Under the pieces are notes generated by a model. That model did not search any database, was not told where the DNA came from, and worked only from the letters and a program-made list of their open reading frames with translations. The translations under genes and the position numbers were made by a program. From Dietzia sp. ANT_WB102 (GTDB lineage Bacteria; Actinomycetota; Actinomycetes; Mycobacteriales; Mycobacteriaceae): a DNA stretch of 64,000 bases. Shown in pieces: positions 49,007 to 58,793 of this stretch (its first letter is position 1; every line of letters starts with the position of its first letter). The DNA lies in the NCBI RefSeq assembly GCF_008369165.1, contig NZ_VOBA01000003.1:1-64000 (forward strand). The letters are read 5' to 3'.

Positions 49007-49921
49007 TTACTTGGTTTTGGGCGCGAGCGCCTTGGCGGCGAAGGTGGCGAGCACGTTCGCCAACGCGATGATGACGATAAGGGTGAGCGCTGCACCCCAG
49101 ATCCGGAACTGGCCGGCCTCGTTGGGGTTCGAGAGCTGGTTGTAGATCAACAGTGGGAGCGAGGCCATGTTGCCGTTGAAGACGTCGAAGTTGTAGCGCG
49201 CGGTGTAGCCCACCAAGATGAGCACCGGCGCGGTCTCGCCCATCACTCTCGCGAGGGCGAGGAAGATCCCGGAGATCATCCCGGACAGCGCGGTCGGGAC
49301 GACCACGCTGACGATGGTCTTCCACTTGGGGACGCCCAGCGCGTAGGAGGCCTCACGGAGCTCGTCGGGAACGAGCTTGAGCATCTCCTCGGTCGAACGC
49401 ACGATCAGCGGCAGCATGAGCAGGACCAGTGCGAGGGACACCGCGAACGCGCTGAGGTTGAATTTCAGTACCGAGACCCAGACGCCGAAGACGAAGATGG
49501 CCGCCACCACCGAGGGGACACCGGCGAGGACGTCGACCATGAAGGTCGTCGGCTTGGCGAGTCGCGATTCGGGGTACTCCACCAGCATGATGCCGGCTGC
49601 GACCCCGAGCGGGATCGAGATGACGGCCGCGATCCCGGCCTGGACCAGGCTGCCGTAGATCGCGTGGCCTACGCCGCCTGCCATTGACGACGGTGCGACG
49701 AGATTGAACGAGTTGGTCCACCACGTCACGTCGATGATCGCGGGCAGCCCCGAGGTGATCACCTTGAACAACAGGGCCACCAGGGGGATCACTGCCAGGA
49801 CGAAGCACACCGTGAAAACAACGGTCGCCGCCTTGTTCTTGATCTTCCGGCTTGTCGAGATCGGGAGAAAGGTGTCGACCGGCTTGGCCGGCTTCGCGAG
49901 GTCGGGGGTTGCCTGGGACAT
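49007..49921 (-). CDS. pstA: Phosphate ABC permease PstA
   Basis: 304 residues, six TM helices. Binding-protein-dependent permease motif EEMLKLVPDELREASYALGVPKWKTI (in part, about 185-210). ATG overlaps the pstC stop by one base, so translation is coupled. Confidence 0.96.
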   Translation of the reverse strand: MSQATPDLAKPAKPVDTFLPISTSRKIKNKAATVVFTVCFVLAVIPLVALLFKVITSGLPAIIDVTWWTNSFNLVAPSSMAGGVGHAIYGSLVQAGIAAVISIPLGVAAGIMLVEYPESRLAKPTTFMVDVLAGVPSVVAAIFVFGVWVSVLKFNLSAFAVSLALVLLMLPLIVRSTEEMLKLVPDELREASYALGVPKWKTIVSVVVPTALSGMISGIFLALARVMGETAPVLILVGYTARYNFDVFNGNMASLPLLIYNQLSNPNEAGQFRIWGAALTLIVIIALANVLATFAAKALAPKTK

Positions 49922-50970
49922 CAGCCGTTGACCTTTCCACCGGACACAGACCGCGCGATGAGGTTGACGATGAAGGTGAGGATGAAGAGCACGAGGCCGG
50001 CCGCGATATAGGCGCCGGTGGGAAGCGGGTGATTGAACTCGGCGCTGCCGGACGCGATCTTCGACGCGAACGTGAAACCGCCGTCGAACAGCGACAGGGT
50101 GCTCGGCGAGCTCGCCGCGCGGAGGATGATCAGCACCGCCACGGTCTCACCGAGCGCCCGCCCGAGCGCGAGCATGGAGCCCGCGATCATCCCGGACTTG
50201 GCGTAAGGGAAGCAGGTGAGCCGGATCTTCTCCCATTTGGTGGCGCCCAGCGCGAGGGCGGCCTCCTGGTGGAGGGATGGGGTCTGGCGGATCGTCTCGC
50301 GCGACATGGATGTGATGATCGGCAAGATCATGATGGCCAGAACGACGCCGGCCGTGAAGATGGTACCGCCGCCGGCGATGGTGACGTTGCCGTCTCCGAA
50401 CAGGAATATCCAGTTGAGGTTTTCGTTCAGCCACCCGGCGAACGGCACCATCCACGGCCCCAGCACCAGCAGCCCCCACATGCCGTAGATGATCGACGGG
50501 ACGGCGGCCAGCAGGTCGATAAGCGCCGACAGTGACCGCGAAAGCCGGGGCGGTGCGTACTGGACGAGGAACGTGGCGATGCCGATCGAGACGGGCACCG
50601 CCAGAACCAGTGCGAAGATCGCGCTCAGGACCGTGACCTTGAGAAGATCCAGGATGCCGAAGCGCATGCTCTCCGGATCCGTGGTGTTCCACTCGGACGA
50701 CGTGAAGAAGTTGACATTGTTCTGCATCAGCGACGGCGCCGCCTGCAAAACCAGCACTATCCCGATGAGCGCGATGAGCGCGACGATGACGGCGCCCGCC
50801 GCGACGGTGACTCCGCGGAAGATCGGATCGATTTTCCGTGACGACCCGGCGTCGCGCAGACCGCCTCCTCCGTCTTGGTTTCTGTCGTACACCAGACTGG
50901 TGCCGTCCTTGATCTCGCCGGACGCGGCGTTGCCACCGGCGTCGCGGTCGACGGGTTCGTGAACTGTCAT
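49921..50970 (-). CDS. pstC: Phosphate ABC permease PstC
   Basis: 349 residues. A cytoplasmic N-terminal extension of about 45 residues is followed by six TM helices and the EAA-loop [25 protein letters not shown] (in part, about 220-245). It follows pstS by 79 bp and precedes pstA. Confidence 0.96.
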   Translation of the reverse strand: MTVHEPVDRDAGGNAASGEIKDGTSLVYDRNQDGGGGLRDAGSSRKIDPIFRGVTVAAGAVIVALIALIGIVLVLQAAPSLMQNNVNFFTSSEWNTTDPESMRFGILDLLKVTVLSAIFALVLAVPVSIGIATFLVQYAPPRLSRSLSALIDLLAAVPSIIYGMWGLLVLGPWMVPFAGWLNENLNWIFLFGDGNVTIAGGGTIFTAGVVLAIMILPIITSMSRETIRQTPSLHQEAALALGATKWEKIRLTCFPYAKSGMIAGSMLALGRALGETVAVLIILRAASSPSTLSLFDGGFTFASKIASGSAEFNHPLPTGAYIAAGLVLFILTFIVNLIARSVSGGKVNG

Positions 50971-51049
50971 GAGACCTTCAGTCGCTCAGGTGGGAATAGG
51001 TCGGTCACCGCGCACGACCGTACAGGGGCAGACGTGGTGACCGCGAATA

Positions 51050-52159
51050 TCATGAGATCTCTGAGATGGCCGTGACGAGCTTCTCTCGGAACGCGTCCGG
51101 CACGGGGATGTAGCCCTCGTCCTCGAGCTGAGCTTGGACGTCCTCGGACACCGCGACGTTGAGGAACGACTTGACGGCTGCGGCCGTCTCGGGATCGCCG
51201 TAGGTGGAGCACACGATCTCGTAGGTCGGCATGATGAGCGGGTAGGCGCCCGCGGCCTCGGGGACGTAGAACGAAGAGGTGTCGATCACCAGGTCGTTGG
51301 ACCCCTCGTTCTTCAAGGTTGCCGAATCGATAGTCGTGCCGGCGGTCTCGGCGTTGAGCTCCACACCCTCCGCATCCGCCGGGGTGATGAGGTCGACCAT
51401 CGCGAGGCCGAGGTTCTTGGCGTAGGACCACTCGGTGTAGGTGATGGTGCCGGGGGTCTGCGCGACGGCTGCGGAGACACCCTCGTTCCCGCGAGAACCC
51501 TCACCAGTTCCGCCGTTGAAGGTCTTGCCCGCGCCCCCGGTCCAGGAATCGGGGGCGGCAGCCTCGAGATACTTCTGGAAGTTGTCGGTGGTGCCGGATT
51601 CGTCGGAACGGAAGATCACTGTGATCGGCTGGTCGGGCAGCTCCGTTCCCTGATTTTCCGCTGCAATGGCCGTGTCGTTCCAGGTGGTGATCTCGCCGGA
51701 GAAAATCTTGGCGAGGGTGTCGGCCGACAGCGACACGTCGACCCCGTCGAGGTTGTAGGCGATCGCGATGGGTCCGAAGACGGCCGGCAGGTTCCATGCC
51801 GGGCCCTCGCACCGCTCCTCAGCCCGGGGGTACTCGTTGTCCTTGAGCGGGGAGTCGGAGCCGCCAAAATCGGTCTGGCCGCCGATGAACTCCTTGACAC
51901 CCGAACCGGAACCGTTGGAGTTATAGTCCAGCGTCTGCCCCTCACAGCTCATGGCGTAGGAGTTGGCGAAGATCGTCATGGCGTTGTTCTGCGCGGACGA
52001 ACCCGAGGCGTTGAGGCTGGCTTTGCCACCGCACTCCGCATTGGAAACCGCCTGGGCGGCCGTGTCGCCCCCGCCGGTGTTGTCATCCGAACAGGCGGCC
52101 AACCCGACCGCGGTGAGGGCGGCCAACCCGAACAGGGCACCGGTGCGCTTGAGGTCCAC
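51050..52159 (-). CDS. pstS: Phosphate-binding lipoprotein PstS
   Basis: 369 residues from GTG 52159 (AAGGAGA five nt upstream; the earlier in-frame ATG would add ten residues not belonging to a signal peptide). Signal peptide with lipobox GLAAC, then phosphate-binding motifs GSSAQNNAM, GSGSGVKEFIGGQTDFGGSD, FRSDESGTTDNFQKYL and GNEGVSAAV. It delivers phosphate to PstCA. The promoter region has a PHO-type box at 52271-52314. Confidence 0.96.
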   Translation of the reverse strand: MDLKRTGALFGLAALTAVGLAACSDDNTGGGDTAAQAVSNAECGGKASLNASGSSAQNNAMTIFANSYAMSCEGQTLDYNSNGSGSGVKEFIGGQTDFGGSDSPLKDNEYPRAEERCEGPAWNLPAVFGPIAIAYNLDGVDVSLSADTLAKIFSGEITTWNDTAIAAENQGTELPDQPITVIFRSDESGTTDNFQKYLEAAAPDSWTGGAGKTFNGGTGEGSRGNEGVSAAVAQTPGTITYTEWSYAKNLGLAMVDLITPADAEGVELNAETAGTTIDSATLKNEGSNDLVIDTSSFYVPEAAGAYPLIMPTYEIVCSTYGDPETAAAVKSFLNVAVSEDVQAQLEDEGYIPVPDAFREKLVTAISEIS

Positions 52160-52270
52160 AGATTCTCCTTGGTTTACCCGGCACAGCACTCGACCGGGTC
52201 ACGTAGCTGGCAACTGCATCGCGAGTCCGGATCGGAACACACCGACCCGACGAGAAGAGAACCTAGAGCG

Positions 52271-52314
52271 CAGACGTGAACAACCCCGCGAAGGTAGGTG
52301 AACCCGAGATGAAC
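52271..52314 (-). promoter_or_regulatory. PHO/RegX3-type box before pstS
   Basis: Reverse strand, four 11-bp units in a row: GTTCATCTCGG (52314-52304), GTTCACCTACC (52303-52293), a degenerate unit (52292-52282), GTTCACGTCTG (52281-52271). TAGGTT (52265-52260) is a candidate -10 just downstream. The leader to GTG 52159 is about 95 nt. Confidence 0.8.
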
Positions 52315-52413
52315 TCCCAGCTCGAGCGCCGTTCACCTCCCACTGCAGCTCCTCTGCCCAGGGCCCCCACCTGGGGTGCTCCTGAGATTTCCGGCCCGGG
52401 ATGCCGGGCGGAC

Positions 52414-53400
52414 TCAGCGCGAGGCGTACGTCACATCGCGATGCTCGACGGCGAAGCCGAGCCTCTCGTATGTGCGGATCGCGGGGAGGTTGTCGCCTTC
52501 CACATAGAGGACGACAGACTCCGCCCCTACCGTGCTTTCCAGATGAGCGACCCCAATGGCCGTGAGCAGACCACCAAGCCCCCTGCCCTGGTCTGCCGGG
52601 TCTACGGCGACTACGTAGACCTCACCCTCGATCGACTTCCCGGGCTCCGCCACGGTTTTTGTCCAGTGGAACCCCGCGAGTCGCGGGATCTCGCCGGAGG
52701 TGTCCACGGCGAGGAAGACTGCACCGGGGTCCACCCAATCGACGGCGAGACGGTCGTCGAGTTGCTCGCGCGTCCATCCACCTTGTTCCGGGTGCCACGA
52801 GAACGCGGCGTTGTTGACGCGGAGGAACTCATCCCGGGCGTCCATCCCCGCCCACCGCGATCCCCCCTCGGACGCGGCGTCGGCGAGAGCCCCGGTCTCG
52901 ATTCCTTCTGACGCGCGCGGTTCCGGCAGCGTCGGCCCGTCGGCGGCTCGTCGGCGCATCTTGAGCAATTCGCGAGTGCGCGCCAGCCCGAGGTTCTCCG
53001 CGAGGGCCCGGGCCGCCGTCAGGTCCCCGTGCGCCCACACCGCGGCGCGGGGCTCGGCGTTGAACACTGCCCTCAGGAGGGCGGAACCGTGCCCACGTCG
53101 ACGGTGCTCGGGATCTACGACCATCTCCACCGTGGCCTCGTCCCCGGTGCCCGTGAGCTGGGCATAGCCGACGATCGCGGGGTCTCCGGCGCTCGGAGAC
53201 GCGGAGGGGCCGCCGGCGTCCGATTCAGATGCGGCGGGGTCGGATGCGAGAAAGTGCCGAACCTCCCCTGCGGGGCCGCGGAGTGCTCGGAGCGGCTGCT
53301 CACCAAGGGGCGCGACTCCGTCGACCGATTCTGCGATCCCGGCCATCGCCTCTATGCGGTCGGCGGCCCCGACATCCACTGCACGTTCGGTCACAGTCAT
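52414..53400 (-). CDS. mshD: Mycothiol synthase MshD
   Basis: 328 residues with two GNAT domains. The C-terminal one has VYVVAVDPADQGRGLGGLLTAIGVAHL (in part; acetyl-CoA loop QGRGLGG) and the N-terminal one VDPEHRRRGHGSALL. Acetylates Cys-GlcN-Ins to give mycothiol, the actinobacterial thiol. It lies two nt after the winged-helix regulator gene, so they form an operon. Same order as Rv0818-Rv0819. Confidence 0.95.
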   Translation of the reverse strand: MTVTERAVDVGAADRIEAMAGIAESVDGVAPLGEQPLRALRGPAGEVRHFLASDPAASESDAGGPSASPSAGDPAIVGYAQLTGTGDEATVEMVVDPEHRRRGHGSALLRAVFNAEPRAAVWAHGDLTAARALAENLGLARTRELLKMRRRAADGPTLPEPRASEGIETGALADAASEGGSRWAGMDARDEFLRVNNAAFSWHPEQGGWTREQLDDRLAVDWVDPGAVFLAVDTSGEIPRLAGFHWTKTVAEPGKSIEGEVYVVAVDPADQGRGLGGLLTAIGVAHLESTVGAESVVLYVEGDNLPAIRTYERLGFAVEHRDVTYASR

Positions 53401-53402
53401 GC

Positions 53403-54086
53403 TTATTCTCCGTCCTCCCTGCGATCCGTCGGACGGACCGCCTTGTACCCGACGTTACGGACGGTGCCGATCAGCGACTCGTGATCAGGACCGAGTTTGG
53501 CGCGCAATCGCCGGATATGGACGTCGACCGTCCGGGTGCCGCCGAAGAAGTCGTAGCCCCACACCTCCTGGAGCAGCTGCGCACGGGAGAACACCCGGCC
53601 GGGATGGTGGCAGAGGTGTTTGAGGAGTTCGAATTCCTTGTAGGTCAGGTCCAGTGCGCGTCCCTTGACGCGCGCGACGTAGGTCTCCTCGTCGATGACC
53701 AGGTCACCGACCGTGAGGAGTCCACCGTCCGCCGAGCTCTGGGACGAGCGTCGCGCCGCCGCCAGCCGGAACCGCGCGTCCACCTCCGCCGGGCCTGTAG
53801 CCGGCAGGAGGATGTCGTCCAGGCCCCAGTCCCCGCTGACCGCGATCAGTCCACCCTCCGAGACCACGGCGATGACGGCGAAGTCACCACTACCCGATAA
53901 CAATCGGCACAGCGCGCGTGACGCCGCGAGATCACTCCGCGCGTCGACGAGCGCGAGAGCCACTCCGGACAGGTCCCCCAGCGAGGACGCCAGCGGAGGA
54001 AGCACACGCACGGTGTGCGGCAGGAGGGGCAGCGCCGGGATGACCGCCTCGGGGTCTTCTTCAGCAGCGAGGAGCACTACATCCAT
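53403..54086 (-). CDS. GlnR-like OmpR-family regulator
   Basis: 227 residues from ATG 54086 (GAGAGGA upstream). Divergent receiver domain (about 1-115) without the usual DD-D-K pattern, so probably not phosphorylated. C-terminal winged helix (about 125-220: KGRALDLTYKEFELLKHLCHHPGRVFSRAQLLQEVWGYDFFGGTRTVDVHIRRLRAKL in part). Corresponds to Rv0818, the nitrogen-response GlnR-like orphan regulator. The longer open frame upstream lies antisense to lmeA and is rejected. Confidence 0.88.
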   Translation of the reverse strand: MDVVLLAAEEDPEAVIPALPLLPHTVRVLPPLASSLGDLSGVALALVDARSDLAASRALCRLLSGSGDFAVIAVVSEGGLIAVSGDWGLDDILLPATGPAEVDARFRLAAARRSSQSSADGGLLTVGDLVIDEETYVARVKGRALDLTYKEFELLKHLCHHPGRVFSRAQLLQEVWGYDFFGGTRTVDVHIRRLRAKLGPDHESLIGTVRNVGYKAVRPTDRREDGE

Positions 54087-54168
54087 GTCGCATCCTCTCC
54101 GTGCTGGGGCGGGAACGATACTAGCGACCTGCACCCCCGAAACGGGGATTGGAGTACACCTGAAGCCC

Positions 54169-54909
54169 ATGAGAGTCCCCCGCACCGTTGCCCTCGCAGC
54201 TGCCGCCGTGGCCGTCGTGTCCGGCAGCGCCTTCACCGTGGAGTCGGTGTCCGCCTCGCGTATCGAGGCCGATCTGTCCGGTCGCATCGCACCCGCGGAT
54301 CCCGGCACCGGCCCCCCCTCGGTGAAGATCGGCGGCGCTCCGGGCTCGAGGTGGTCCGGTCCGGGCACCCTCGACTCGGTGGCCATCCGGGTCGAGGGCG
54401 TCGACCGACCCGGACTCGGACCGACCGCCGTCGAGGCCGTTGCCAACGATGTGACAGTGCCGGACGACCCGACCGGGCCACTGACGGCGCGGGCGGTGAA
54501 GGTCTCGGTGCAGATCACCGGCGATTCGCTCGGCCCGGCGCTGGGGATGCGGGACGTACTGGTCGGCGCTGCCGACGATCCGAGCCTGGCCGGGGGGACC
54601 GAGCACCGAGCCCGAATCACCGGGACACTCGAGGAGTCCAACGTTCGCGTTTCGGCGTTCGTAGACCTCGTCGTCGACGACCTCGGCGCGCGCCTTGTCC
54701 CCGTCGCCCCCGCGACGGGACCGGCGGGGTTCCCCGACGGTGACGCCGAACTGACACTTCGTCGCACTGCGCTGACACTCGCCCCAGACGTTCTGCCGCT
54801 AGGCGTGGCGGTCGACACACTCACAGTCAAGGGCGGCACCGTCACGGCCACTGGTGCCGGCGGACCTGGCACCGCGCCACTCAACGGCCTCGCACGCTCA
54901 GACCTCTAG
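54169..54909 (+). CDS. lmeA: LmeA-like DUF2993 protein
   Basis: 246 residues from ATG 54169. N-terminal signal/anchor segment (VALAAAAVAVVSGSAFTVESV), then DUF2993 repeats of beta strands (VAIRVEGVDRPGLGPTAVEAVANDVTV in part). Mycobacterial LmeA (Rv0817c) supports lipoarabinomannan maturation in the periplasm. Divergent from the GlnR-like regulator, as in M. tuberculosis. Confidence 0.85.
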   Translation: MRVPRTVALAAAAVAVVSGSAFTVESVSASRIEADLSGRIAPADPGTGPPSVKIGGAPGSRWSGPGTLDSVAIRVEGVDRPGLGPTAVEAVANDVTVPDDPTGPLTARAVKVSVQITGDSLGPALGMRDVLVGAADDPSLAGGTEHRARITGTLEESNVRVSAFVDLVVDDLGARLVPVAPATGPAGFPDGDAELTLRRTALTLAPDVLPLGVAVDTLTVKGGTVTATGAGGPGTAPLNGLARSDL

Positions 54910-54919
54910 ACTCGGGCCC

Positions 54920-55750
54920 ATGAGTCGCGACAATGTACTGGTCAGCACCCGCTGGGCCGAGTCGCGCCTGGCCGACGACTCGGTGGTCTTTCTCGAGGTC
55001 GACGAGGACGTGACGGCTTATCACACCGAGGGGCACATCCCCGGGGCTGTCGCACTGAACTGGCGTACCGAGCTGCAGCAGGAATACACCCGCGACCTCG
55101 TCGATCGCGAGCGGTTCGGCGCCCTCCTGTCCGAACGGGGCATCACCCGCGAGCACACTGTGGTCGTCTACGGCGGCAACCACAATTGGTTCGCGGCCTA
55201 CGCCTACTGGTACCTCCGCCTGTACCGGCACCCAGACGTCCGCCTACTCGACGGTGGACGTATGCGCTGGGAGCGGGACGGTCTACCACTGGAGACCGAG
55301 CTACCGCAGCGCGCGGTGACCGACTACGTCGCTGAACCACAGGACCTGTCGATCCGGGCGTTCCGCGACGACGTGCTCGCGGGTCTCGGCAGGGACGCGC
55401 TCGTCGACGTCCGCTCGGTCGACGAGTTCACCGGTCGGCTCGCCGCCCCCGCTGGACTCCCCCAGGAGGGCGGTCGCCAGCGCGGCCACATCCCCGGCGC
55501 CGTGAGTATCCCGTGGAACCGGGCGGTCACCCGGGACGGCACCTTCCGGTCCGACGCCGAACTGCGCCAGATCTACGCCGACCTCCTCAGCGATGACGAC
55601 CAGCGGGTGGTCGCCTACTGCCGGATCGGCGAAAGGTCTAGCCACACCTGGTTCGTCCTCCACGAACTCCTCGATCGGCCGAACGTCGTGAACTACGACG
55701 GAAGCTGGGTGGAGTACGGCTCACTGATCGGGGTACCGGTCGAGAGGTGA
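54920..55750 (+). CDS. Thiosulfate sulfurtransferase (rhodanese)
   Basis: 276 residues from ATG 54920. Two rhodanese domains; the active one has the Cys loop YCRIGERSSHTW (about 234). The N-terminal copy lacks the Cys (VVYGGNHNWFA). Orthologue of CysA2/SseA (Rv0815c) by position. A -10-like TAGACT (54907-54912), overlapping the lmeA stop, lies seven nt before ATG, suggesting a leaderless message. Confidence 0.93.
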   Translation: MSRDNVLVSTRWAESRLADDSVVFLEVDEDVTAYHTEGHIPGAVALNWRTELQQEYTRDLVDRERFGALLSERGITREHTVVVYGGNHNWFAAYAYWYLRLYRHPDVRLLDGGRMRWERDGLPLETELPQRAVTDYVAEPQDLSIRAFRDDVLAGLGRDALVDVRSVDEFTGRLAAPAGLPQEGGRQRGHIPGAVSIPWNRAVTRDGTFRSDAELRQIYADLLSDDDQRVVAYCRIGERSSHTWFVLHELLDRPNVVNYDGSWVEYGSLIGVPVER

Positions 55751-55798
55751 GCCGGATGTCCACCCCAGACTGTCCCGGAACTGACTAATCTCGGTCGC

Positions 55799-56299
55799 AT
55801 GTCTCTGCTGTCTCGTGCGCTCGGCGTGGCCGGGCGAGCATCCGTCGTGGCTGTGGGCGCCTCGGTCGCCTCCGCCGTGCTCGTGGGAATCGACCAACGC
55901 CGGGGAGCGACCCCGGCCGTGCCCGATCATCCCGGCCCCTACTCCCCCGAGGAGCGTGAGGCCGCCGTACGGATGTATCTGACCGCGCTCACGGTCCCGG
56001 CCGCGGCGTTCCGTGTCCCGTTTGCGAAGGACTGCGTTCGACGCGAAAACGGCCTGAAAACCGGGTTCGGGGCGGACCACCTTCGTTGGGACCTGCATCT
56101 ACACCTCCAGTACTCGCTGATACGCGAGGTCCGCGACATCGTCATCACCGTCGACCCCCCGGGTCGCGAGGGCGTCGTTCACGCGGAATTCGCGCTAGCC
56201 ACCGTTCTGGGTGTGCCCGCGCGGGTCAGCGAGGACTTCGTCGTGCCGCTCGAAGACTGCCTCATCCACTCCATAGAGGCCCGCATCTCACTCGGCTGA
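55799..56299 (+). CDS. Membrane-anchored hypothetical protein
   Basis: 166 residues from ATG 55799, with TAATCT (55786-55791) seven nt upstream. One N-terminal TM helix (about 12-32, [19 protein letters not shown]), then a mixed globular domain with [19 protein letters not shown] and [23 protein letters not shown] (in part). No domain recognised. It occupies the slot of sseC2 in M. tuberculosis but is unrelated. Confidence 0.7.
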   Translation: MSLLSRALGVAGRASVVAVGASVASAVLVGIDQRRGATPAVPDHPGPYSPEEREAAVRMYLTALTVPAAAFRVPFAKDCVRRENGLKTGFGADHLRWDLHLHLQYSLIREVRDIVITVDPPGREGVVHAEFALATVLGVPARVSEDFVVPLEDCLIHSIEARISLG

Positions 56300-56323
56300 A
56301 CGGCTCAGGGTTAGGATTGGGCC

Positions 56324-56422
56324 ATGGTGCTCTTCTTCGAAATCCTCTTGGTCCTCTGCACGCTGGCCATCCTGTGGGCCACCTGCTACATCGCCTACCG
56401 CACGGTCACCGACGAGTCGTGA
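56324..56422 (+). CDS. 32-residue single-TM protein
   Basis: ATG 56324, TAGGAT (56312-56317) six nt upstream (leaderless). One hydrophobic helix ([24 protein letters not shown]) and a charged end. Its TGA overlaps the GTG of the nitrobindin-like gene, so translation may be coupled. Confidence 0.6.
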   Translation: MVLFFEILLVLCTLAILWATCYIAYRTVTDES

Positions 56423-57108
56423 CGGAAAGCGGCCCGGCGAACGCCGGCGATCCCACGCCGCCCAGCCCCGAGAGCGGCGGCGGTGAGTCGGTCGTGCCCG
56501 GTTCCGGAAACGCTGCCGTCGACGCCGCGGCGCAGCGATCGGAGGAGACCGCCCGCCGCAACATCACCGCGTTCTCCGAACTCCCCGTCCCGGAAGACAC
56601 CGCGAACCTCCGCTTCGGACCCGACCTGCACCCCGGCCTGCTCGCCCTGCTGCCCCTCGTGGGTGTCTGGGAGGGCGAAGGGGAGGCGGACACCGAGGAC
56701 CGCGGACAGCACCGGTTCGGCCAGCAGGTGGTGGTCTCCCACGACGGCGGGAACTACCTGAGCTGGACGTCTCGTGCCTGGACGTACGACAGCGGCGGAG
56801 CCGTGGACGACGCGGCCTACCGGGAGACGGGATTCTGGCGAATCTCGGCCGACGACCAAATCGAGTTCCTCGTGGCCCACGCCTCCGGCGTCATCGAGAT
56901 GTACTACGGCGCCCCGATCACCCAGTCCGCATGGGAGATGGCCACCGACGTCGTGCTCGCCTCCCCCACCGGGCCCACGCGGGGTGGCGCCAAGCGCATC
57001 TACGGAATCGTCGAGGGCGGCGACCTCGGCTGGGTCGAGGAACGCGTCGTCTCGGAGAAGGGTTTAGTGCCCCACATGTCCGCCCGCCTTCGCCGAGTGG
57101 CCGGCTGA
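56419..57108 (+). CDS. Nitrobindin-like (FABP-like) beta-barrel protein
   Basis: 229 residues from GTG 56419 (overlapping the previous TGA). Disordered Pro/Gly-rich N-terminus (about 1-55), then a ten-strand barrel with GVWEGEGE (about 86-93, the GxWxGxG signature of nitrobindins) and a C-terminal strand with [11 protein letters not shown] carrying the His that binds heme in the family. Matches Rv0813c. Heme or fatty-acid binding is predicted, not shown. Confidence 0.85.
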   Translation: MTESGPANAGDPTPPSPESGGGESVVPGSGNAAVDAAAQRSEETARRNITAFSELPVPEDTANLRFGPDLHPGLLALLPLVGVWEGEGEADTEDRGQHRFGQQVVVSHDGGNYLSWTSRAWTYDSGGAVDDAAYRETGFWRISADDQIEFLVAHASGVIEMYYGAPITQSAWEMATDVVLASPTGPTRGGAKRIYGIVEGGDLGWVEERVVSEKGLVPHMSARLRRVAG

Positions 57109-57113
57109 TCCGG

Positions 57114-58793
57114 CTACAGCTCAATCTCCTTCGATACCTGTAGCGGCGTCGCGCGGTCGTGCGTCACCACCACGACTGCGCGCTCCGCTCCGAACAGCCC
57201 GTCCGGGCCGGCGTCGCAAATCCGCTGCATCAGAGTTCCCGCGTCGTCCGCCGAGAGGTGCTCGGTCGGTTCGTCCAGGACCAGCACGGGCGCGGGCACC
57301 AGTAGGGCCCGAGCGAGCAGCAATCTCCGACGCTGACCGGCGGACGTCGCCTCGTCTCCACCTTCCAAGACGGTGTTGAGCCCTCCGGGCAACCCGTCCA
57401 CCCATGAGCCGAGACCGACCTGTTCCAGTGCTGCCAGGAGTTCCTCATCGGGCGCGTCACCCCGGGCCACGAGAAGATTGTCCCGGAGGGTGGTGTCGAA
57501 GATCCGCGCGTCTTCAGCAAGGTAGATCACCCGCTGTCGGCGGAGCGGCCGGTCGAGGAGGGATAGGTCCTCCCCCGCGGCTGATACGCCCCCGGACACC
57601 GGCGGTTGGAGGCCTGCCAGCACCCGCGCGAGCGTGCTCTTACCGGACCCTGACGGACCGCGGACGACCACACGATCCCCCGCGGACAGGACGAGGTCAA
57701 GCGGCCCTCCCGCCAACGCCCTGCCCTCGGGCCCCCACTCCAGGGCGACGACGCTCAGCAGGTCCGCGCTGTCGTCGCGCGCTGGCCGGTGGTGACCGGA
57801 CACCGGCCCACCACGACCGACTGCCCCCGACGCGGGTCCCCGCCTTGGTTCCTCGACCATCGACCGGATCCTCTCGGCGGCCGGGATTGCACGCGAGACG
57901 TGCTCAGCCGCGCCGGGTAGTGCGGTCAGCGCCTCGAATGCCGCCAGCGGGAACAGGACGAGCATTCCGATCCACGTGGGACCGTGCCCAGCGCCGGTCC
58001 CGTAGGCCGCGATCCCGGCGAGCAGTGCCGAGATCGCCGTCACGGTCATCGCGGCCGGTACTGCGGCGACGGCCCTGGCCGAGGCCGCGTCCGCAGACAG
58101 CTCCGCTGACCGTCGACGACCTCCTGCGTCGGTGATCGAGTCGATCGTCGAGTCAAGCCGTCCGCCCACCGCGAGTTCGGCCGCGTGATCGACCACTAGG
58201 ACTGCCGCCGCGGCCTGGTCCGACGTCGCGGCGGAGGCCTCACGCTCAGAGCCCAGCGCGGCGCGCGCCGCGAGCACCGGGGCGACGACGCCCGCGGCGA
58301 GTACCGCCACGGCCATGACCACCGCGACCACCGGGGAGAGCAGGGCGAGCGCGAGCACCGAGCCGAGCGACAGGACCGCGGCCACCGCCGCGGGGATGAT
58401 GACACGCACCACCGTGTCCGCCACCACGTCGAGATCCCGCCCGGAGCGCAGCAGCACGTCACCGGTGCGAAGTGCGGGCGTCGTGCCCGCTTCCGCGAGG
58501 CGCTCGTACAGCCGCTCCCGGGCGCGCGCGGCGCCACGGAGCGCGACGTCGTGGCCTGCCAGCCTGTCGAGGTATCGGGATACGCCTCGCCCGATCCCGA
58601 GGGCCCGCACGGCGACGACGGCCACCGTGAGATCCAGGACGGGGGGTTGTTCCCACGCACGGGTGATCAGCCACGCGGAGATCGCGGCCAGCGATGCAGC
58701 AGCAGCGAGGGTGACACTGGCCATCAGCACCGCACGCAGGACTCGGAAACGGTCGAGTTCCAACAGCCCGAGGACGTGACGCAGGTCGTTCAT
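57114..58793 (-). CDS. cydC: Heterodimeric ABC exporter subunit CydC
   Basis: 559 residues from ATG 58793 (the longer upstream frame is antisense shadow). Six-TM ABC domain then ATPase: Walker A GPSGSGKSTLA, signature TSAGQRRRLLLARALL, Walker B VLVLDEPTEHLS. CydDC exports thiols and is needed to assemble cytochrome bd. Overlaps cydD by four nt. Confidence 0.9.
   Translation of the reverse strand: MNDLRHVLGLLELDRFRVLRAVLMASVTLAAAASLAAISAWLITRAWEQPPVLDLTVAVVAVRALGIGRGVSRYLDRLAGHDVALRGAARARERLYERLAEAGTTPALRTGDVLLRSGRDLDVVADTVVRVIIPAAVAAVLSLGSVLALALLSPVVAVVMAVAVLAAGVVAPVLAARAALGSEREASAATSDQAAAAVLVVDHAAELAVGGRLDSTIDSITDAGGRRRSAELSADAASARAVAAVPAAMTVTAISALLAGIAAYGTGAGHGPTWIGMLVLFPLAAFEALTALPGAAEHVSRAIPAAERIRSMVEEPRRGPASGAVGRGGPVSGHHRPARDDSADLLSVVALEWGPEGRALAGGPLDLVLSAGDRVVVRGPSGSGKSTLARVLAGLQPPVSGGVSAAGEDLSLLDRPLRRQRVIYLAEDARIFDTTLRDNLLVARGDAPDEELLAALEQVGLGSWVDGLPGGLNTVLEGGDEATSAGQRRRLLLARALLVPAPVLVLDEPTEHLSADDAGTLMQRICDAGPDGLFGAERAVVVVTHDRATPLQVSKEIEL

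Noticed and set aside
53403-54884. 493-codon form of the GlnR-like regulator
   Set aside because: The extra N-terminus is antisense to lmeA and lacks any domain; ATG 54086 has a ribosome-binding site.
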